From NCBI GenBank assembly GCA_022615595.1, contig JAKEGI010000241.1:1-8975 (forward strand): DNA of 8,975 bases, written 5' to 3'. The position numbers and the translations under genes are program-made. The notes beneath the pieces are model-generated. The model made no database searches. It saw only the letters and a program-made list of their open reading frames with translations, and had not been told where the DNA came from. The DNA comes from Bacteroidales bacterium. GTDB taxonomy: Bacteria > Bacteroidota > Bacteroidia > Bacteroidales > VadinHA17. Shown here piece after piece: positions 1 to 6,420 of this stretch (the stretch's first letter is position 1; every line of letters starts with the position of its first letter).

Positions 1-1143
1 GATTACACGGCAGAGAATCTCTCAAGACTGGTAAGGATCAAGTCTTTAACCGCACATGAAAGAGATGTGCAGATGGAACTGAAACGACAGATGGAGGAGG
101 CAGGCTTTGACCAGGTGTTCATCGACGGGATGGGTAATGTGATCGGCCGCATTGGAAACGGCAAAAAGATTCTTGCCATTGACGGCCACATGGATACCGT
201 TGACATTGGCAATACGGCCAACTGGAGCTTTGATCCGCTTGGCGGTGAGATAAAGGATGGCTTTGTGCATGGACGCGGATCAGTAGATCAGAAGGGTGGC
301 CCCGCCGCTTTTGTCACTGCCGGAAGGATACTTAAAGAGCTGCGATTTGACAAAGATCTGACGGTTTGGTTTGTCGGCAGCGTGATGGAGGAGGACTGCG
401 ACGGGCTCTGCTGGAAATATATCATCGAGGAGGATAAGATCGTTCCCGACGCTGTGATACTCACCGAACCCACAAACCTCAACCTCTACAGGGGCCAGAG
501 GGGGAGGATGGAGATGCAGGTTCATTTCCACGGCAGGTCATCACACGGCTCGGCTCCTGAAAGAGGAATAAATGCCATATACATGGCTTCCAGGGTGGCG
601 CTTGAGATTGAAAAGCTGAATGAGCGGCTCTCTAGCGATGAGTTCCTCGGTAAGGGGAGCATAACAATCACTGAGATCATTTCACGCAGTCCTTCGCTCT
701 GCGCCGTTTCAGACTATGCCCGTCTACATGTTGACAGGAGGCTGACAACGGGTGAGACCAGGGAGACGGCGGTGAGAGAGATTGAGGAGTTAATTAAAGG
801 GATGAATGCAAATGTTGAGCTGCCTGGCTACCTTGAGAAGGCTTACACGGGACTGGAATACGGCATGGAGAAATATTATCCGACATGGAAGACTCCCGAT
901 GATCATCTGTCAGTACTGACAGGTGTTGCCGCCTTCAATAAACTGTTTGGCAAAGAGCCGCTGGTAGACAAGTGGACCTTCTCAACCAACGGCATCATGA
1001 CCTGCGGTATCTTCGGCATACCTACCATAGGTTTCGGCCCGGGAAACGAGGTGCTGGCGCATGCCCCTGATGAGAAAGTGCCGGTGAGTGATCTTGTGGC
1101 TGCATCAGCATTTTATGCAGGTTATATATTCGAGATGGCATAA
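1..1143 (+). CDS. ygeY: YgeY-family selenium-metabolism-linked M20 hydrolase (5' partial)
   Basis: This is a cytoplasmic zinc hydrolase of the M20 (ArgE/DapE-like) family, closest to E. coli YgeY. The frame is open from base 1, so the start lies upstream; 380 residues are visible and E. coli YgeY is about 400, so roughly 20 are missing. The first in-frame ATG at 67 is internal, because the codons before it (LVRIKSLTAHE) match the family N-terminus. Counting from base 1, metal and catalytic residues are H63 and D65 (GHMDT), D96 (GRGSVDQKGG), E130-E131 (MEEDCDGLCW), E156 (TEPTNL) and H354 (LAHAPDEK). YgeY hallmarks are YRGQRGRME, HGSAPERG and VDKWTFSTNG. The dimerisation insert follows HGSAPERG. 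It lies 14 bp before ygeW, probably in one transcript. YgeY's exact substrate is not settled; context suggests an amide or ureido intermediate of purine catabolism. The family call is firm, the reaction is not. Confidence 0.93.
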   Translation, partial: DYTAENLSRLVRIKSLTAHERDVQMELKRQMEEAGFDQVFIDGMGNVIGRIGNGKKILAIDGHMDTVDIGNTANWSFDPLGGEIKDGFVHGRGSVDQKGGPAAFVTAGRILKELRFDKDLTVWFVGSVMEEDCDGLCWKYIIEEDKIVPDAVILTEPTNLNLYRGQRGRMEMQVHFHGRSSHGSAPERGINAIYMASRVALEIEKLNERLSSDEFLGKGSITITEIISRSPSLCAVSDYARLHVDRRLTTGETRETAVREIEELIKGMNANVELPGYLEKAYTGLEYGMEKYYPTWKTPDDHLSVLTGVAAFNKLFGKEPLVDKWTFSTNGIMTCGIFGIPTIGFGPGNEVLAHAPDEKVPVSDLVAASAFYAGYIFEMA

Positions 1144-1157
1144 TAAAATAACGTTAT

Positions 1158-2351
1158 ATGATTTCAGGAGAGAGTATTGAGAAGCTGGGCAGGTACAAGT
1201 CAGGGCTGCAGGGAAAGGATTTTCTGCTTACATGGGAGAAGAGTGAATCGGATATAAGGCTGATACTTGAACTGGCGGCCTTGCTTAAAGAGTTACGCGG
1301 GCAGAATATCTCGACCAGGCTGTTCGACTCAGGTCTGGCCATCTCCAATTTCCGTGACAACTCGACGCGGACACGGTTTTCATTTGCCTCTGCGGCCAAC
1401 CTGCTAGGTCTGGCGGTGCAGGATCTTGATGAGGAGAAGTCTCAGATAGCTCACGGTGAGACGGTTCGCGAGACCGCAAACATGATCTCGTTTCTCTCTG
1501 ATTTCATTGGTATCCGTGATGACATCTTCCTTGGCGAGGGAAACAGGTACATGCGCGAGGTAGGCAGTGCACTCGACGAGGGTTTTGAGAAGGGTGTTCT
1601 GCCTGTTCGTCCGGGCATCATCAACCTGCAGTGCGATAAGGACCATCCGACACAGTCGATGGCTGACCTGCTTCACCTGGTAAGTATCTACGGCTCCGTC
1701 GAGAAGCTGAAGGGAAAGAAGATCGTCATGAGTTGGGCCTATTCACCCAGCTACGGCAAGCCTCTTTCGGTACCCCAGGGTATAATAGCACTGATGTCAC
1801 GTTTCGGGATGGATATGAAGCTGGCATATCCTGAAGGATATAACCTTATCCCTGAGATAGTTGATATAACACGCAGGAATGCTGAGCAGAGTGGGGGCTC
1901 ATTCAGTATCAGCCACTCTATGGAAGAGGCAGTGAAGGATGCGGATATTGTTTATCCGAAGAGCTGGGCACCTTTCCACATAATGCAACAGAGAACGGAG
2001 CTTCTTAAGAAGGCAGACAAAGCCGGGCTGAAGGAGCTGGAGCAGGCGTGTCTGGCAAATAATGCCAGGTTCAGCGACTGGGAATATGATATGACGAAGA
2101 TGAAGCTGACAAGCAACGGCAAAGCGCTTTATATGCACTGTCTCCCGGCTGACATCAGCGGTGTCTCGTGCGAGAGAGGAGAGGTGAGTGCGGAGGCGTT
2201 CGAACTGTACAGGACGGAGACATACAAGGAGGCTGGGTTCAAGCCCTATGTCATTGCAGCAATGATGATTGCAAACAGGTTTGAGAATCCGGCCATGATT
2301 TTGCAGGGGATAATCGAACGAAACAGAAAACGTCTGGGGATAAACATGTAG
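1158..2351 (+). CDS. ygeW: Knotted carbamoyltransferase YgeW
   Basis: This 397-residue protein belongs to the aspartate/ornithine carbamoyltransferase superfamily and matches E. coli YgeW along its whole length. The N-terminal carbamoyl-phosphate domain has FRDNSTRTRFSF (S69-T-R-T-R73), AHGETVRETANM (H99) and HPTQSMADL (H163-Q166). The segment SWAYSPSYGKPLSVPQG (192-208) starts the second domain, where the deep knot of this subgroup lies. HCLPADISGVSCERGEV (H327-D332) is the YgeW signature and differs from the HPLP or HCLPA-containing stretches of ATCase and OTCase. The ATG at 1158 is chosen because KDFLLTWE aligns with the family start; no Shine-Dalgarno is present. YgeW does not use ornithine or aspartate; diaminopropionate- or ureido-type acceptors have been proposed from its usual neighbour ygeX. 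It is cotranscribed with ygeY and convergent with hyuA. Its stop codon TAG lies in the 28-bp palindrome. Confidence 0.96.
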   Translation: MISGESIEKLGRYKSGLQGKDFLLTWEKSESDIRLILELAALLKELRGQNISTRLFDSGLAISNFRDNSTRTRFSFASAANLLGLAVQDLDEEKSQIAHGETVRETANMISFLSDFIGIRDDIFLGEGNRYMREVGSALDEGFEKGVLPVRPGIINLQCDKDHPTQSMADLLHLVSIYGSVEKLKGKKIVMSWAYSPSYGKPLSVPQGIIALMSRFGMDMKLAYPEGYNLIPEIVDITRRNAEQSGGSFSISHSMEEAVKDADIVYPKSWAPFHIMQQRTELLKKADKAGLKELEQACLANNARFSDWEYDMTKMKLTSNGKALYMHCLPADISGVSCERGEVSAEAFELYRTETYKEAGFKPYVIAAMMIANRFENPAMILQGIIERNRKRLGINM

Positions 2352-2375
2352 AGACGTAGCATGCTACGTCTCTAC
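2348..2375. repeat. Perfect 28-bp palindrome between convergent genes, probable bidirectional terminator
   Basis: The half-site GTAGAGACGTAGCA is followed immediately by its exact reverse complement. As RNA it gives a 12-bp stem with a CATG loop, read identically from both directions. It contains the ygeW stop (TAG at 2349-2351, plus strand) and the hyuA stop (TAG at 2366-2364, minus strand), so the genes end inside it from opposite sides. There is no run of U after the stem, so it is not a classical intrinsic terminator, but it could stop or protect both transcripts. The perfect symmetry and position suggest a dispersed REP/MITE-like palindromic repeat; copy number elsewhere cannot be seen here. 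Confidence 0.85.
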
Positions 2376-3752
2376 GGGTGGACCGCAAATTGTCCGAAAT
2401 AAATATTTCCCGTTTTCAGGCGCCCCGACCATATCCCCGTTTTCAATAATAACCTTGCCCCGGGCGATCACATAATCTGCATTTCCATTAACTGTGATTC
2501 CTTCGTATATATTTGTGTCGCAATTTTGTCGATGTGTTTTGACCGAAATAATGTTTTCCGGTTCAGGATTCCATATAACAAGGTCAGCATCTGATCCAGT
2601 CATTATTTGACCTTTTCGGGGGTACAAGCCGAATATTTTTGCGGGGTTTGCAGCAAATAAATTAACCATCTGGTTAATATTTAACCGTTTGGTTAAATAT
2701 CCATATGTATAAAGAAGTGAAAGCCGGTGTTCGACGCCTCCGGCGCCTCCCGGGATTTTCCTGAAGTCGTTGATGCCAGCCCTTTTATCCGGCATCAGGA
2801 AGGGGCAGTGGTCAGTACCGACTGTATCAATGGTTCCGTCAGAGAGTGCAAGCCATAATGCCTCGCAGTCGTCAGGTTTTCTGAGGGGCGGACTGATGAC
2901 ATATGGAGCTGTCTCTTCGAAATCGCCACGGTATTTTGAATCGTCAAGCATCAGGTACTGCGGGCATGTCTCTGCATATACTTTCTGTCCGCGCGACTTT
3001 GCCTCCCTGATATGATTCAGTGATTCAGCGGAAGAGAGATGCACAATATACAGTGGGCACTCTGTCTCTGCAGCCAGGTCAATTGCTCTTTTCACTGCGG
3101 CGGCTTCAAGTGATGCCGGGCGAGAAAGAGCGTGGTATTCAGGTGTAGTTTTGTTTTCAGCTATAAATCTGTTTTTTATCTGCTCAATTTCATCGCCCGC
3201 TTCACAGTGTACTGTTACCAGCCCGCCTTCTTTGGCGACTGTTTTCATGACCCGCAGGAGGTCATCATCGCCGAGGCCGACAGTATCCTTATAGGCCATA
3301 TATACCTTGAACGAGGAGACTCCCATGCTGACACACTGCATTATCTCTTCAGCGGTGGTGGAGCGCCATTCCACAGGGCTGACATGGAATGCATAGTCGC
3401 ATAATGAATTCCCTGCCTTGCGTCTTCGTTTTTCAAGCGCCGCGACAAGAGACTCACCCCGTGCCGGAGTCACAAAATCGATGAGAGTGGTTGTGCCTCC
3501 GGAGAGGGCAGCGCGGCTGCCTGTATGGAAGTCATCTGAAGAAAATGCACCGGCCACAGGCAGGTGCATATGAACATGCGGATCAACCCCTCCCGGTAAG
3601 ATATACATGCCTTCGGCATCAATAGTCCTGACTGTACCATCAGCAGGGATAGAGGAACCAATAACAGTTATATGTCCGCCCTCAATGAGGATATCACCCG
3701 TCTCATTCGCTGAGGCAGTTATGATAGTTCCGTTTTTGATCAATAATTTCAA
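2364..3752 (-). CDS. hyuA: Dihydropyrimidinase / D-hydantoinase (HyuA-type)
   Basis: This 462-residue cytoplasmic amidohydrolase of the cyclic-amide family opens dihydropyrimidine, hydantoin or related rings to N-carbamoyl amino acids. The binuclear metal site is complete: H59 and H61 (DPHVHMHLP), carboxylated K149 (SSFKVYMAYK), H182 (VTVHCEAGDE), H238 (YIVHLSSAES) and D314 (GTDHCPF). Y154 in KVYMAYK is the substrate-binding tyrosine position of hydantoinases. NPAKIFGLYPRKG (369-381) and SDADLVIW (387-394) are typical C-terminal motifs. Length is normal for the family (about 460). The start must be TTG at 3752 (MKLLIKNG), since an in-frame TGA lies 12 bases upstream and the first ATG falls at residue 49; TTG at 3743 is a less likely alternative. 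The last residues V-E-T-stop are encoded by the palindrome. The gene lies 20 bp after a decayed gene on the same strand and faces ygeW. The 3' third is AT-rich (24/60 GC at 2461-2520, 20/60 at 2641-2700, against 34/60 in ygeW at 1621-1680). The substrate, probably a purine-derived ring or ureide, is inferred from context. Confidence 0.92.
   Translation of the reverse strand: MKLLIKNGTIITASANETGDILIEGGHITVIGSSIPADGTVRTIDAEGMYILPGGVDPHVHMHLPVAGAFSSDDFHTGSRAALSGGTTTLIDFVTPARGESLVAALEKRRRKAGNSLCDYAFHVSPVEWRSTTAEEIMQCVSMGVSSFKVYMAYKDTVGLGDDDLLRVMKTVAKEGGLVTVHCEAGDEIEQIKNRFIAENKTTPEYHALSRPASLEAAAVKRAIDLAAETECPLYIVHLSSAESLNHIREAKSRGQKVYAETCPQYLMLDDSKYRGDFEETAPYVISPPLRKPDDCEALWLALSDGTIDTVGTDHCPFLMPDKRAGINDFRKIPGGAGGVEHRLSLLYTYGYLTKRLNINQMVNLFAANPAKIFGLYPRKGQIMTGSDADLVIWNPEPENIISVKTHRQNCDTNIYEGITVNGNADYVIARGKVIIENGDMVGAPENGKYLFRTICGPPVET
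2661..2697. repeat. Two tandem TTAACC-N4-GGTTAA palindromes inside hyuA
   Basis: TTAACC-atct-GGTTAA (2662-2677) is followed by TTAACC-gttt-GGTTAA (2681-2696), with a repeat period of 19 bp. Each is flanked by one more complementary base pair, giving 9-bp arms. They lie in an AT-rich part of hyuA encoding TKRLNINQMVN (minus strand), just before the conserved NPAKIFGLYPRKG motif. The form resembles a dimeric regulator site in two phased copies, but no binding protein can be named and coding constraint may explain it. Confidence 0.5.
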
Positions 3753-3772
3753 TCTACGGAATCAATATAATT

Positions 3773-4006
3773 TCAAGCCTTTGAAGCCGGGAGAGATATT
3801 TCCTTTCCGGCTATGTACCTGTAGAATGAATGTGCCCGGGTCTGTCCCTGGTAAGGCCTGCTGACTGTCTCGCCGAAGTGCATCGTAAGCTGGCAGGTCA
3901 CCTTGTAATATTGATCCATCTTTTTGCCGAGGGAGGTGACTCCCAGGCAGACCAGGAGGACTCCTTCGCCCACCATTCCGGAAGAACCGGTGATTATTAC
4001 TTTCAT
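3773..4006 (-). pseudogene. Remnant of NAD(P)-binding epimerase/SDR-like gene with internal deletion
   Basis: This 77-codon frame starts with ATG and an intact Rossmann nucleotide-binding motif (MKVIITGSSGMVGEGVLL). Full-length relatives, which are small NAD-dependent epimerase/dehydratase-like proteins of about 220 residues common in Bacteroidota, continue GVLLECL, then about 50 residues later carry FFCLGVSS.GM and YYK.TYDLT. Here GVLLVCLGVTSLGKKM joins the two directly, so about 50 codons appear to have been lost in frame, perhaps between short TGCCTGG-like direct repeats. The following YYKVTCQLTMHFGETV matches the family. HSFYRYIAGKE then resembles a damaged TFIYVSGAGT segment, before a TGA where about 90 residues should remain. 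It cannot form a complete fold. It sits 20 bp upstream of hyuA on the same strand, so transcription from its promoter could serve hyuA. The alignment to relatives is from memory. Confidence 0.75.
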
Positions 4007-4022
4007 AACACTATCTAGTTTC

Positions 4023-4051
4023 CATAAATATACATCGTTATTTTATTTCAA
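4023..4051 (-). promoter_or_regulatory. Possible Bacteroidota-type promoter for the SDR remnant and hyuA
   Basis: On the minus strand, TTG (4051-4049) is followed after 18 bp by TATTTATG (4030-4023), one mismatch from the Bacteroidota -7 consensus TAnnTTTG. The ATG of the remnant gene lies 16 bp beyond. The gap before hyuA is only 20 bp, so this may be its promoter too. The surroundings are AT-rich, so a chance match is quite possible. Confidence 0.3.
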
Positions 4052-4101
4052 TAACCGGTTTATCAGATTTTTACGATCCCGAAGTGATCGCAGCCTCTAA
4101 G

Positions 4102-4122
4102 AATTGCTAATTGGAAGCAATT
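4102..4122. other. Small hairpin upstream of the M28 peptidase gene
   Basis: AATTGCT (4102-4108) pairs with AGCAATT (4116-4122) around a 7-base loop. It lies in the 154-bp stretch between the divergent starts at 4006 and 4161, about 40 bp before the M28 start. It could be a 5' leader structure or an operator. I recognise no known riboswitch or leader here, nor any strong plus-strand promoter in 4007-4160. Confidence 0.3.
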
Positions 4123-4160
4123 ATTTGATATTTTTACGGATGATGAAGAATGGAATCCTG

Positions 4161-5120
4161 ATGAAGATTAAGGCAATGAAATTCTATGTTGTAATAACTG
4201 GGATATTTCTGCTCATTGCCCTTGCCGGCTGCCAGAAAGACCCGATAGAGGAGCGTGATGAATTTGTCAGTGACATGGCAGCCGCTGTCAGGGCTGACTC
4301 GCTTGAATCTTATGTAAGGTGGCTTGAAGGAATGGGTACAAGATTCGCGCTTGCAGACAACCACCGGGAGGTGGCCAGGCAGATAAAGACCCGGTTCATT
4401 GCCTTCGGTTACCCTGACACCAAGCTTGATTCATTTTTGCTTACCAAAACATACAGGGGCACTGTTTACACAACATGGCAGTTTAATGTCGTAGCCACCC
4501 TTCCCGGAAGATCTTCTGACAGCGTGAGTGTGATCGGGGCCCATTATGATAACATAGTCTCGACCGGTGATCCGTTTACCGTTGTCCCCGGTGCAAACGA
4601 CAATGCCTCGGGTGTTGCCGCTGCACTGGAGATTGCCCGCCTGATGAAAAAGTTCAGGTTCAAGCCCAGGTATACCATTCATTTCGTAGCCTTTGCAGCA
4701 GAAGAGCTGGGGTTGTTTGGAAGCGGTGATTATGCTGGCAAGGCAGCAGCCAGGGGCGATAACATGATGATGATGATCAATCATGACATGATTGCATATC
4801 AGCCTCCGCAGGCAGCAAAGCCATGGTATGTCAATATCATTCATTATGACAACTCGTCAGGGCTGATGCAGGATGCTGCCAGGCTCTGTGCCGCCAACAG
4901 TGACCTTATCTCTTATTCCGACAACACCTTCTATAACAGAAGCGACAGCTATCCATTCTTCATGAACGGGTTCAGGCCACTCTTCTTTCACCAGAATGAG
5001 ATCGAAAGCACATATCACACCGTGAATGACCTAACCTCAAGCTGCAATTTTGAATACTGCCGCGAGATTGTGAAGATATCATGCTCCCTGGTGGCAGAGA
5101 AAAACTATCAATCAGATTAA
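4161..5120 (+). CDS. M28-family zinc aminopeptidase, lipoprotein
   Basis: This is an exported metallopeptidase of the M28 family (aminopeptidase Y/S type), likely releasing N-terminal amino acids from peptides outside the cytoplasm. From the ATG at 4161 it has 319 residues. MKIKAMK is the basic n-region, residues 8-22 are hydrophobic, and the lipobox L-A-G-C puts the lipidated Cys at 24. The two-zinc site is complete: H128 (GAHYD), D147 (GANDNASG), E181-E182 (AAEELG), D209 (NHDM) and H286 (STYHTV). The frame is open back to a TTG at 4104, and ATGs also occur at 4140, 4143 and 4176; 4161 or 4176 gives the best signal peptide. After the Cys comes QKDPIEE, somewhat like the K-D/E lipoprotein export signal of Bacteroidota, so surface exposure is possible. 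The next gene starts 37 bp downstream on the same strand. Peptide specificity cannot be read from sequence. Confidence 0.93.
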   Translation: MKIKAMKFYVVITGIFLLIALAGCQKDPIEERDEFVSDMAAAVRADSLESYVRWLEGMGTRFALADNHREVARQIKTRFIAFGYPDTKLDSFLLTKTYRGTVYTTWQFNVVATLPGRSSDSVSVIGAHYDNIVSTGDPFTVVPGANDNASGVAAALEIARLMKKFRFKPRYTIHFVAFAAEELGLFGSGDYAGKAAARGDNMMMMINHDMIAYQPPQAAKPWYVNIIHYDNSSGLMQDAARLCAANSDLISYSDNTFYNRSDSYPFFMNGFRPLFFHQNEIESTYHTVNDLTSSCNFEYCREIVKISCSLVAEKNYQSD

Positions 5121-5157
5121 TTGTTTAAGCAATAATCCAAAGCATATTTCCAGTCCA

Positions 5158-6417
5158 GTGCCACAAAAAAACTATATAACCTTCCATGATGCCATCAAGA
5201 GCGGCGCTCCTGCCGCTTTTGCATCAATGGTGAAGCCGCTGGGTTCGGCATGCAACCTGAACTGCTCATACTGCTACTACCTCGATAAGGCACCAACAAT
5301 ATATGAGAACCGTCAGCCCCTTATGCCTCTGAATGTGCTGGAGGAGTATATACGCCAGTATATAGTGGCCAACGAGGTGCCAGAGGTGACATTTGTATGG
5401 CATGGGGGTGAGCCCCTGATGGCCGGGATAGAGTATTATAAAAAAGCGATAGAATTTCAACGGAAGTATGCATCGGGCAAGGCAATAATAAACTCATTAC
5501 AGACCAATGGGCTGTTGATGAACAGCGACTGGGCCAGGTTCTTTCATAACAATAAGTTCCTCATCGGACTGTCTGTTGACGGTCCTCGTGATATTCATGA
5601 CGCCTACAGAGTGAACAAAGCGGGTCGTCCTTCCTTTGATAAGGTCATGGCAGCTGTCAGCCTGATGAAACAATACGGTGTCGAGTACAATACGCTGAGT
5701 GTTGTGACCAACCTCAGTGAAGGCAGGGGTGCGGAGGTATACCGTTTTCTGAAGTCGATAGGAAGCCGGTTCATGCAGTTTCTTCCGGTTGTTGAACATA
5801 TCATTCCGGGCGATGACAACAGGAGACCGGTGATTGCGAAACCCGGAACGGAGGGGTCAGGCATGGCCCCATGGAGTGTCTCTGCCCCCGGCTACGGGAG
5901 GTTCATGACCGATATCTTTGATGAGTGGGTTGTCAGGGATGTGGGAGAGTATTTCGTACAGGCTTTTGACATGACCCTTGCCCAATGGGTCGGGGCAAAA
6001 CCCGGACTCTGTATTTACTCGGAGACATGCGGCGACGCACTTGTCGTTGAGCATAACGGCGATGTATACTCATGCGATCATTTTGTCTATCCTGAGTATA
6101 AGCTTGGCAACATACTTGAGACTGATCTGTCATTGCTTTACCAGAGCCCGAAGCAGTTTGAGTTTGGGGTCAACAAGAGGAACACTCTACCGCGGTATTG
6201 CATGAGGTGCAAATACTACTTCGCCTGCAGGGGTGAGTGCCCGAAGCACAGGTTCATGAAGACTGAGACCGGAGAACCGGGACTTAATGCCCTCTGCGAA
6301 GGATTCAAGCACTACTATCAGCATGTTGAACCATATATGGAGTACATGGCCATGCTACTTGCACAGAAGCGAGCCCCGGCTCTTGTAATGCAATGGGCAA
6401 GGGAGAGAATCGGCTAA
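5158..6417 (+). CDS. Anaerobic sulfatase-maturating enzyme (radical SAM/SPASM)
   Basis: This 419-residue cytoplasmic radical SAM enzyme oxidises a Cys or Ser in sulfatases to formylglycine. The SAM cluster is C32, C36 and C39 (CNLNCSYCYY). WHGGEP (81-86) is the SAM-binding loop, and SVDGP (139-143) with HDAYR is conserved in the family. The SPASM domain carries C285, C291, C306, C348, C351, C357, C361 and C380. Spacings 6, 15, 3, 6, 4 match clostridial anSME, giving two auxiliary 4Fe-4S clusters. D307 directly after C306 (YSCDHF) is the position of the proposed catalytic base. PKHRF and CEGFKHYYQHVEPY complete the match. The start is GTG at 5158; the next candidate, ATG 5227, would leave only nine residues before the first cluster Cys. 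It follows the M28 gene by 37 bp with no obvious promoter, so cotranscription is likely. No sulfatase is in the window, so its clients are encoded elsewhere or it acts on another peptide. Similar Bacteroides genes are called chuR or anSME. Confidence 0.94.
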   Translation: MPQKNYITFHDAIKSGAPAAFASMVKPLGSACNLNCSYCYYLDKAPTIYENRQPLMPLNVLEEYIRQYIVANEVPEVTFVWHGGEPLMAGIEYYKKAIEFQRKYASGKAIINSLQTNGLLMNSDWARFFHNNKFLIGLSVDGPRDIHDAYRVNKAGRPSFDKVMAAVSLMKQYGVEYNTLSVVTNLSEGRGAEVYRFLKSIGSRFMQFLPVVEHIIPGDDNRRPVIAKPGTEGSGMAPWSVSAPGYGRFMTDIFDEWVVRDVGEYFVQAFDMTLAQWVGAKPGLCIYSETCGDALVVEHNGDVYSCDHFVYPEYKLGNILETDLSLLYQSPKQFEFGVNKRNTLPRYCMRCKYYFACRGECPKHRFMKTETGEPGLNALCEGFKHYYQHVEPYMEYMAMLLAQKRAPALVMQWARERIG

Positions 6418-6420
6418 ATC

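Noticed and set aside
538..570. S-A-P-E-R in YgeY, matching the sulfatase C/S-x-P-x-R maturation signature
   Set aside because: The sequence belongs to the conserved HGSAPERG motif of the YgeY/M20 family and lacks the rest of the sulfatase signature; it is a chance match.
2348..2697. The palindromes near the 3' end of hyuA as a CRISPR array or IS end
   Set aside because: There are no repeated spacer units, no transposase and no target duplication visible; the two palindrome types differ in sequence.
4074..4090. CGATC/GATCG inverted repeat as a terminator or operator
   Set aside because: It has only a 5-bp stem with no following T-run and lies between divergent genes, where no terminator is needed.
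4104..4139. TTG at 4104 as start of the M28 protein
   Set aside because: It would put about 38 mixed residues before the signal-peptide hydrophobic core; ATG 4161 gives a normal lipoprotein signal.
4431..4844. Minus-strand 137-codon open frame with a His run (DHHHH)
   Set aside because: It is antisense to the M28 gene; the His run mirrors the repeated ATG (Met) codons of that gene, and no domain is seen.
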